From Bacteroidales bacterium UBA6408 (GTDB lineage: Bacteria; Bacteroidota; Bacteroidia; Bacteroidales; UBA932), in contig DJPQ01000070.1 of assembly GCA_002439805.1 (NCBI GenBank), positions 1 through 8,061 on the forward strand: a stretch of DNA of 8,061 bases, read 5' to 3'. Made by a program: the position numbers and the translations under genes. The notes below the pieces were generated by a model. The model did not search any database. It saw only the letters and a list, made by a program, of their open reading frames with translations, and was not told where the DNA came from. Positions 1 to 5,463 of this stretch are shown here, in pieces. Position 1 is the first letter of the stretch, and each line of letters starts with the position of its first letter.

Positions 1-806
1 CGCGCCGACACATTGGCCGCGAACGACCAGCCGTTGTCAAGCTCGCCGGAAGCGTAGGTTCCCATGAGGCGCAGACGGTAGAGAGCCGAGTTGCTCAGGA
101 CGCTGAAGCGCCAGCCGGGACGCACGGAAGCAGGATTGGCAAGTATGTTGGTGACACCGTTGTAGCCTCCGAAGCTGTAGTCCGAAGTCTCCGTGCCTAT
201 GGTGGTCTCCTTCGCCCTCATGGCCTCGTTCAGTCCGCTCCACAGCGAGAACGGAGAGTAGCCGGTGACGGCGTCGTTCATCCGCACGCCGGCAAGGAGA
301 ACATCCTGCGTCTCATTCGCATATCCCCTGTTCTTGAAGCGCACGTCGCTGAATCCGTAGCCGACAATCTTGTTGTACGGGTCATTGGCCCCGAAAAGTA
401 TGGCAGGAGTGTCGGTATATCCCGAATCCTCCATGTCGAACTCCGCAAAGTTCGAGTCATCAATGTCGGCGGCGCTCTGTTCCGCGACAAGCGAAACGAA
501 GATGAGGTCCTTCACATAGCCCTCCACCGTGAGGTTGATGCGAGACGTGAGGAAACCGGCCGCCGAAACGGTCATGATGTACCGACCGTCCTCGAGACCT
601 TCAAAGATGAAGGATCCATCGGCACGCGAATAGTCATCGAACACCGCCTGCGCGTCCTTCACGATTGTAATGTGAGCATTCGGAACCGGAACTCGCCCGG
701 CGCGGTTCACCACCGTTCCCTTCACGCCTCCGACTCCGCTCGTCTGGGCGAAGAGGGCAAGCGAGCAGAGCAGCGCCGCGAATGCCGTAAGAATTTTTTT
801 CATCAT
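1..806 (-). CDS. TonB-dependent receptor-like outer-membrane protein, N-terminal part (cut by window edge)
   Basis: An open frame starts at 806 (ATG ATG, so 803 is an alternative start) and runs without a stop to base 1, giving 268 residues of a longer protein. Residues 1-20 form a Sec signal ending in LFA-Q. Residues 25-110 form a carboxypeptidase-regulatory-like beta-sandwich (GVKGTVVNRAGRVPVPNAHI, then DGSFIFEGLEDGRY). Residues 140-265 resemble a receptor plug domain (GYGFSDVRFKNRGY, DVLLAGVRMND). This order is typical of Bacteroidetes TonB-dependent receptors, which import large ligands across the outer membrane. I see no clear TonB box or SusD partner, so SusC itself is not claimed. It is last in the visible minus-strand unit, 164 bp after a secreted nuclease-fold gene. 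Nucleic-acid fragments as ligand are inferred only from the neighbours. Another kind of outer-membrane beta-barrel protein is possible, because the barrel lies outside the window. Confidence 0.8.
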   Translation of the reverse strand, partial: MMKKILTAFAALLCSLALFAQTSGVGGVKGTVVNRAGRVPVPNAHITIVKDAQAVFDDYSRADGSFIFEGLEDGRYIMTVSAAGFLTSRINLTVEGYVKDLIFVSLVAEQSAADIDDSNFAEFDMEDSGYTDTPAILFGANDPYNKIVGYGFSDVRFKNRGYANETQDVLLAGVRMNDAVTGYSPFSLWSGLNEAMRAKETTIGTETSDYSFGGYNGVTNILANPASVRPGWRFSVLSNSALYRLRLMGTYASGELDNGWSFAANVSA

Positions 807-837
807 ATTTTGTTTTTAGTTTGTATCCATTATATCC

Positions 838-845
838 GGGGGGGG
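838..845. repeat. G8/C8 homopolymer in the leader of the receptor-like gene
   Basis: Eight consecutive G on the plus strand (C on the transcribed strand) lie 32 bp before the receptor-like ATG. The tract touches the 3' arm of the long dyad at 845-854 and is followed, in the gene's direction, by GGATATAATGG. Tracts of this length can change by slipped-strand pairing. Whether this one varies cannot be seen from one sequence. Confidence 0.5.
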
Positions 846-967
846 CGATGTCGCATAAAAGGATGGAGTGCAAGGCTTGCGAAATCTTTTAAACCGGAGC
901 AACCTGATGGTTGTGAGGATTTAAAAGTTGAGCGTAAGGCAGCAATCCGCCTTTCAGGCGACATCGC
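845..967 (-). promoter_or_regulatory. Candidate structured RNA leader between the EEP and receptor-like genes
   Basis: The gap before the receptor-like gene is rich in nested dyads. A perfect 10-bp inverted repeat, GCGATGTCGC at 845-854 and GCGACATCGC at 958-967, encloses 103 bases. Inside, 886-895 pairs with 917-927 (10 bp with one bulged base), and within that CAACC at 900-904 pairs with GGTTG at 909-913 around a 4-base loop. A further hairpin, 938-942 with 947-951, pairs fully (with one G-U) only in minus-strand RNA. An alternative hairpin, 948-951 with 957-960, would compete with both this one and the outer stem. No T-run follows, so a simple terminator is unlikely. No known riboswitch consensus was recognised. 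It could be an attenuator, a translational control element, an mRNA stabiliser or a chance set of dyads. Confidence 0.4.
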
Positions 968-970
968 TGC

Positions 971-2041
971 TTATTTTCCGACAACGATGTAGGTAGGATA
1001 GTGATCGCTGTACCCTCCGATGAACGAGCCGTTGGAGAAGGTCCTGAACGGATAGCCCTTGTACTGCCCCTTCTGGGTCGTCATCCACGGGCGCTTGAAC
1101 ACCACGCCGTAGTACTCCTTGCCATGGTTCTTCGTCACCGGCTGAATCTTCAGCCCTCCCTCCGGAGCGCAGGCAAGGCTGTAATTGACGAGTTCGAGGT
1201 CATAGATGCTCCACACGCCCTGATAGCAGAGAGAGCCGTAGCCGGCCTTGAGCATGGATGTGTATGGCGAGAAGAACTCGGTCGGAGTCACGTCGGAAAG
1301 CTGTTCCTGACCGTGGAGATACTTCGCCATAGAGTCGTCGGTCGGGTTATCATTCATGTCGCCCATCACGACAATCTTGATTCCGGGATATTTCTCCTCC
1401 ATCATGCGTGAGTGACTGTAGATTATTTCGGCTCCCCGGCTGCGGAGATTGCCTCCCTTGCCGCCGACACGGGACGGAAGATGCGCGACATAGAACGCGA
1501 AATGTTCCCCGGCCATGAGGCCGTGAACCATAAGGATGTCACGGGTCTTGAAATAGCTCGTGTCCGTGTCGGAGAAGTCGATGTCGGAGTTGAAGTCGAA
1601 CGGAATGGACTCGCTGTCAAGGCAGGTAAACTGGTCCGGCTTGTAGAGAAGGGCGACGTCAACGCCTCGGCGGTCCGGGCTGTCGTAGTGGACAATCCCA
1701 TAGTTGGCGGCGGCAATCTCCGGCTGGCTCACGAGGTCCTCGATGACGAGGCGGTTCTCAATCTCGGAAATGCCGAGAATGGTGTGCCAGCGCCTGTTGT
1801 TGTCGGCCATGGCCCTGATGACGGTGGCCAGGTTGTGAAGCTTCTTCTCGTACTTGGCCTGCGTCCACTTGTTCTTTCCCTCCGGAAGGAACTCGTTGTC
1901 GTTCTTGACAGGGTCGTCATAGGTGTCGAAGAGGTTCTCAAGGTTGTAGAACCCGATGACATAGTTCTGCTTTGTCTTCTGCGCCGATGCCGAGACCGAC
2001 AGCAGGAGCAGGAGTGCAGCAATCAGAAGTGAGCGTTTCAT
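971..2041 (-). CDS. Secreted endonuclease/exonuclease/phosphatase (EEP) family protein
   Basis: 356 residues from ATG at 2041. Residues 1-20 are a Sec signal with an A-S-A cleavage site before Gln21 and no lipobox Cys, so a soluble periplasmic or secreted protein is expected. Residues 25-354 span the whole EEP (DNase I-like) fold with its catalytic positions present: Asn33 in FYNLEN, Glu93 in SEIEN, Arg125/Asp128 in SPDRRGVDVALLY, His187 in AHLPSR, Asp228 and Asn230 in MGDMNDNP, and Asp346-His347 in YSDHYP. Family members are metal-dependent phosphodiesterases or phosphatases acting on DNA, RNA, nucleotides, inositol phosphates or sphingomyelin. The substrate cannot be read from these motifs. 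Sitting 81 bp after a NUC1-type nuclease, it most plausibly degrades nucleic-acid fragments further or removes phosphate before uptake. Its role in the locus is inference; the fold and intact active site are well supported. Confidence 0.9.
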   Translation of the reverse strand: MKRSLLIAALLLLLSVSASAQKTKQNYVIGFYNLENLFDTYDDPVKNDNEFLPEGKNKWTQAKYEKKLHNLATVIRAMADNNRRWHTILGISEIENRLVIEDLVSQPEIAAANYGIVHYDSPDRRGVDVALLYKPDQFTCLDSESIPFDFNSDIDFSDTDTSYFKTRDILMVHGLMAGEHFAFYVAHLPSRVGGKGGNLRSRGAEIIYSHSRMMEEKYPGIKIVVMGDMNDNPTDDSMAKYLHGQEQLSDVTPTEFFSPYTSMLKAGYGSLCYQGVWSIYDLELVNYSLACAPEGGLKIQPVTKNHGKEYYGVVFKRPWMTTQKGQYKGYPFRTFSNGSFIGGYSDHYPTYIVVGK

Positions 2042-2122
2042 TTCTTATGTTTATCGTTTTGTGTATTATTGTTCTTCGTGTCAATGACTTATGTGTCAGT
2101 GTCCCCAAGCGTGCACGACCGC

Positions 2123-3307
2123 CTAAATCGGCCACACGTTTTCGGACGGCGCCTTAGCCTCAATCTCGGCTGCCTTTGCCTCGCCGACTTTCTTCGGAAG
2201 ATTCACGAACAGATCGATGCCGAGTTTCTCTTCAAGTGCGTCGATTGACATCATGTCCGAACGGGAAATCGAGCCCGTCCGCGCCACATGATTGAGCCAG
2301 ACCGCGCAGCCGGAATACCCCGAGGTAGCGCTGTACCGGAGCATGGCCTTGTAGTATGAAGACGGAATCGTGACGCTGTGTCCTCCCCTGTCGGTCAGCG
2401 ACTTGCAGCCGGAACCGACGATGCAGCCCGTGACGACATAGAGAGTGTCGGCCTTCTTGGACCAGTCGCGTACCTGATTTTCAAGGCTAACCCAAATTTC
2501 CTGATTGAAGCCGCTGAGCTGGGGCGTGACATTGGTGGCATAGTAGGTCTGCGCGTTCGAGTTGCCTATGTAACGGTCGGCGGACGGAATCTGATGCCCG
2601 CGGTCATAGCCGGATCTGCCATATCCGCCATAGACGACTGAAGGCTGAAGGGAACTCGGCATGAAGGGGTCAAATGCCCATGGCTCAGGTTTCGGACGGC
2701 TGCCGCTGCCTGTCAGCCCGGAGTTCAGAGGGTAGGCCACCCAAATCGAGAGGTAGTCGTCCTGACTCCAGTAGAGGGAGTAGTTCCGCTGCTGCCGGCT
2801 GTTCACCGTCATGTTGTGCCAGATGTATTTCAGCCCGTCGCCGGATTTAGTCTCAGGCAGTTCAAGCCACCCGAACGGGCTTGCATCGGCATAGCCGCCG
2901 TCCTTGGTGACCTCCGTCGGATCTGACGGCTCCACAGCATCCTGAATGAAGGTGCAGCTCACCTCAGAGGAGCCGGAAGCGAGCACAAGGCGGAGCGTTC
3001 TCTCCGCGCCGCTCGCATTCTGTTCGTAGTTCAGGATGACATTACCCTTGTTGCCCTTTCCGGACACGGTCATTTCTGTGCCTTCCGCCCCGAAGTTCGC
3101 CCAAGGCTCAGCCTCGCCGAAATCAATGGACAGCGTCCACTCTCCGGACGCCTTAACGACGACAAAGGTGCTTCCCTTGGCCTTTCCCGCAGAAGAATTT
3201 CTCAACGACACGGAAATGCCGTCCTCATCCTTGTCCCCGAGCGGGTCGCAGGACACGGCAAGAGACAACAGCATCAGGAATGCCGACAGCCGAAAGATGT
3301 TTCTCAT
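2123..3307 (-). CDS. DNA/RNA non-specific endonuclease lipoprotein with N-terminal BACON-like domain
   Basis: 394 residues from ATG at 3307. The frame could also be read from a TTG one codon earlier, but ATG is preferred. A lipoprotein signal ends at Cys20 (SLAVSC), followed by an acidic stretch (DPLGDKDED) that may help surface export. Residues ~30-125 resemble a BACON domain (GEWTLSI, later TFIQD). Residues ~140-370 are the NUC1/EndoG/Serratia-type nuclease: YDRGHQIPSADR gives the general-base His238, and GFNQEIW followed by SLENQ gives the metal ligand Asn268 and Glu276. The His-Asn-Glu spacing of 30 and 8 residues matches Serratia nuclease. Such enzymes cut single- and double-stranded DNA and RNA without sequence preference. 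The anchor and BACON domain suggest it works at the cell surface or in the periplasm. It lies between the OB-domain lipoprotein and the EEP enzyme on the same strand. Confidence 0.93.
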   Translation of the reverse strand: MRNIFRLSAFLMLLSLAVSCDPLGDKDEDGISVSLRNSSAGKAKGSTFVVVKASGEWTLSIDFGEAEPWANFGAEGTEMTVSGKGNKGNVILNYEQNASGAERTLRLVLASGSSEVSCTFIQDAVEPSDPTEVTKDGGYADASPFGWLELPETKSGDGLKYIWHNMTVNSRQQRNYSLYWSQDDYLSIWVAYPLNSGLTGSGSRPKPEPWAFDPFMPSSLQPSVVYGGYGRSGYDRGHQIPSADRYIGNSNAQTYYATNVTPQLSGFNQEIWVSLENQVRDWSKKADTLYVVTGCIVGSGCKSLTDRGGHSVTIPSSYYKAMLRYSATSGYSGCAVWLNHVARTGSISRSDMMSIDALEEKLGIDLFVNLPKKVGEAKAAEIEAKAPSENVWPI

Positions 3308-3331
3308 CAAGTGTTTTTATTTATTTGAGTT

Positions 3332-3364
3332 AAGGGAAGCCCGCCTTGACGGCGGGTTTCCCTT
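3332..3364. other. Strong intergenic stem-loop between the two lipoprotein genes
   Basis: The arms 3332-3345 and 3351-3364 form a 14-bp inverted repeat with a 5-base loop and one imperfect pair (3339/3357). That pair is G-U in plus-strand RNA but C-A in the transcribed minus strand. On the minus strand the stem is followed by A-rich sequence, not a T-run, so it does not look like a classical intrinsic terminator. It sits 49 bp after the 3394-5229 stop codon and 25 bp before the nuclease start. It may set relative expression of the two lipoproteins by partial termination or by protecting the upstream mRNA. Confidence 0.6.
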
Positions 3365-3393
3365 ATTGTGACTAAAGTCGGTTCAAACGAGAA

Positions 3394-5229
3394 CTACTCG
3401 AAAGAAAGCGCAATGCTTGTTATATACATTGCCCCATTTTGAGAACGAAGGCCAACAAATGCATAGTCCCCAGCCGGAATCTCAAGTTCAGTTTCAGTTC
3501 CACAAGTAATTGAGCCTAATTTTGTACCTTGCTTCGTTGAGTCATACAAGTCAGCTGCCGATGAATAGGCTGTAGCTGAGCCATAAACATCCAATGTCCT
3601 GTCACCCTTTTTAGAAGTTGCATCATCCCATACCACAACAACCTTTCGGATATTTCCACCCGATTTAGTTGTCACAATACCTGCACTGTTTTTCGAACGA
3701 ATCTGAATTGCTCCTGTATTGGATTTCGCGGAGTTGCCGGCATACACTGCACTTGATGCAGAACCCGCAGCACCGGTAAAATCAGTATAAGTCGTCGATG
3801 AAGCGGCGAATAAAGCCGAGGTCAGAACATCCGTTTTCAGGGCACCTGCCTCTCCAGCCTTTCCTTGAATGAGTTCAACGGTATAAACTTCAAGGCTTGC
3901 ATCACTAGACTTAATGGTTATCGTTGCGGTTCTGTCGGCAGATGTGGTATTTGCATCGAAACTTAACTCAACTGAACCTTCACCATTGCCGGACTTAGTA
4001 TAATCCTTAACCCAGGTACCAGAGCACTCTACAGTCCAGTCAGTGTTGCTCGAAACAGAAATTGATGCCGTCGTAGCAGCAGCGCCTACAGCAACCCGTG
4101 CTGTGTTTACCTTCAAATAATTAGAAACACCATTTTTGCTTACGAAGAAAGCCGCCACAGTACTTCCGCCCGCCTGAGCAGTTCCATTATATTCAGAACG
4201 AAGTGTTCCAATCGTAATATTGTCACCAACCGCAAGACCTATCTTTGAGAATGACTGGTCATTGCCACTTGTTACATAATTCTCAACAAGGCCATAAACA
4301 TACACTTCCCCGGTCTCATCCTTAAGAGTGAAGTTTCCATATGTCGTATTTGCGATGTCAATAATAGTCCCGGTAAGTTCATACCACACTGTAGTGCTTA
4401 CGGACGCAGCAAGAAAATCAGCAATGGTAACCTTCTTAAGTTCCGGTTTCTCCCCTGGAGTTGGATCTGGAGTTGTACCGCCAGGAACCTTGCCATTAAC
4501 GGTAACCAACTGAGGAGCAACTCCTTCTGATGTCCTGGTCATTTCAGGAGTGTTGCCCTTATAGTTCTGGAGATAGCCATATACTACAACTCTGTCACCT
4601 ACTGCAAACGGATTCGTGCTTGTGAAAGCTGCGCCATTCACGCCTTTAAGTGCATAAACATAGAACTGATTCGTGGCTGTGCCGTCATCTGAAATATAAA
4701 TAGTCAGAGAGCCGTACTTTGAGACAGTATTTTCTGCGTCCTTGAAAGAAACCACGATACCCTCGACATAAACAGGAGCCGCAGAGAACGCATCTGCAGC
4801 AAGAGCACTTGCCACAGTGTTCGCCTGTGAGGCCGAATAAGGCTTTTCCTTTGTTCCTTCCCCTTCGCCGATAGGTTCGCCAATACCGGTCTGGGTAATC
4901 TTAAGTGTCTTCTTCACAATAGAGCAACGGAAGGTAATGCTGGCAGTTCTGGCCGCAGCACTGGTATTCTCAAGCACGGTAATCTCAACGTCAGCCGCTC
5001 CGTCACCCTCTTCCTGGCTGAGGGTAACCCAGTCATAGTCGTTTCCGTCAATCGCCCACGCCTGATTCGCATCGACCTTTACAGTCTTTGTTCCGGCAGT
5101 CGCTTCAAATTCAACCGTCGCAGGGTCAAGCTTCAGAGAAGGCTTGTCGCTGTTCTGATTCTCCTTGTCGCAGGCAACGGCCACTGAAGCCATCGCGAGC
5201 ACTGAAAGAAATAAATGTTTGATTTTCAT
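3394..5229 (-). CDS. Surface lipoprotein with two BACON domains and two OB-like domains (DUF6359- and DUF5689/YhcR-OBF-like)
   Basis: 611 residues from ATG at 5229. A lipoprotein signal ends at Cys20 (SVAVAC), followed by DKEN, a charged stretch like those that send Bacteroidetes lipoproteins to the surface. Domains in order: BACON at ~30-115 (ending KITQTG); a DUF6359-like segment at ~122-246 (GTKEKPYSASQA, VYVEGIVV, FAVGDRVVVYGYL); a Pro/Thr/Gly linker at 248-262; an OB-like domain resembling DUF5689/YhcR-OBF at ~264-366 (YELTGTIIDI, GNFTLKDETGEVYVYGL, VGDNITI); a second BACON at ~370-456 (NTDWTVECSGTWV, ELIQG); and a beta-rich C-terminal domain at ~463-611 of unrecognised family. No catalytic motif is visible, so a binding role is likely. 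OB-like folds related to the YhcR nuclease domain, next to two nuclease-type genes, point to nucleic-acid capture. Its sequence is clearly more AT-rich than the neighbouring genes. It is first in the unit, behind a strong promoter. Confidence 0.85.
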   Translation of the reverse strand: MKIKHLFLSVLAMASVAVACDKENQNSDKPSLKLDPATVEFEATAGTKTVKVDANQAWAIDGNDYDWVTLSQEEGDGAADVEITVLENTSAAARTASITFRCSIVKKTLKITQTGIGEPIGEGEGTKEKPYSASQANTVASALAADAFSAAPVYVEGIVVSFKDAENTVSKYGSLTIYISDDGTATNQFYVYALKGVNGAAFTSTNPFAVGDRVVVYGYLQNYKGNTPEMTRTSEGVAPQLVTVNGKVPGGTTPDPTPGEKPELKKVTIADFLAASVSTTVWYELTGTIIDIANTTYGNFTLKDETGEVYVYGLVENYVTSGNDQSFSKIGLAVGDNITIGTLRSEYNGTAQAGGSTVAAFFVSKNGVSNYLKVNTARVAVGAAATTASISVSSNTDWTVECSGTWVKDYTKSGNGEGSVELSFDANTTSADRTATITIKSSDASLEVYTVELIQGKAGEAGALKTDVLTSALFAASSTTYTDFTGAAGSASSAVYAGNSAKSNTGAIQIRSKNSAGIVTTKSGGNIRKVVVVWDDATSKKGDRTLDVYGSATAYSSAADLYDSTKQGTKLGSITCGTETELEIPAGDYAFVGLRSQNGAMYITSIALSFE

Positions 5230-5360
5230 TTTATTTGTGTTTTGTGTTTATTTGTTCCTGTTTTCCCTTCGGTCCGCCGCATTCCTCCCGGCGTCGCTCT
5301 TTTTGAAACAGTACCCAGTTCAAGTAACGCAAAAGTTCAGCACGGCCTTGAAAAACTCCA

Positions 5361-5391
5361 CAAATTTAACTCATTCTGCGACAAAAGCAAA
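5361..5391 (-). promoter_or_regulatory. Bacteroidetes-type promoter for the minus-strand nuclease/receptor unit
   Basis: Read on the minus strand, TTTG (5391-5388) is followed after exactly 19 bases by TAAATTTG (5368-5361). This is a full match to the Bacteroidetes primary sigma-factor consensus TTTG-N19-21-TAnnTTTG. Transcription should begin near 5354, leaving an untranslated leader of about 125 bases before ATG 5229. No comparable promoter was seen in the gaps between the downstream genes, which supports a single unit. Confidence 0.8.
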
Positions 5392-5415
5392 GCCCGAAGC
5401 CAAATTTGCTTAAAA

Positions 5416-5448
5416 TTTCGCATTTCCACAAAATAAAACCTATTTTTG
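5416..5448 (+). promoter_or_regulatory. Promoter of the divergent SGNH hydrolase gene
   Basis: TATTTTTG at 5441-5448 matches the Bacteroidetes -7 box TAnnTTTG exactly. TTTCG at 5416-5420 is a weak -33 match with about 20 bases between. The start point would fall near 5454, giving a leader of only about 10 bases before ATG 5464. The box overlaps an in-frame TTG at 5446, which argues against that TTG as the start. The divergent promoter's -33 box ends only about 25 bp away, so one regulator could act on both. Confidence 0.6.
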
Positions 5449-5463
5449 CAGAAAACACCGGAT

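Noticed and set aside
900..913. Intrinsic terminator after the EEP gene (CAACC/GGTTG hairpin)
   Set aside because: No T-run follows on either strand, and the hairpin is part of a larger nested structure.
1001..2032. Long plus-strand open frames opposite the EEP gene (1001-1411, 1412-2032)
   Set aside because: They are antisense shadows. The minus-strand frame carries a full set of EEP catalytic motifs and a signal peptide, whereas these show no recognisable domain.
2042..2122. Separate promoter for the EEP gene (a TTGACA-like hexamer in the gap)
   Set aside because: No TAnnTTTG box is present and the hexamer lacks a suitably spaced partner, so co-transcription is preferred.
1..5229. Classical SusC/SusD polysaccharide-utilisation locus
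   Set aside because: No SusD homologue and no glycoside hydrolase are present; the enzymes are nuclease families and the binder has OB-like domains.
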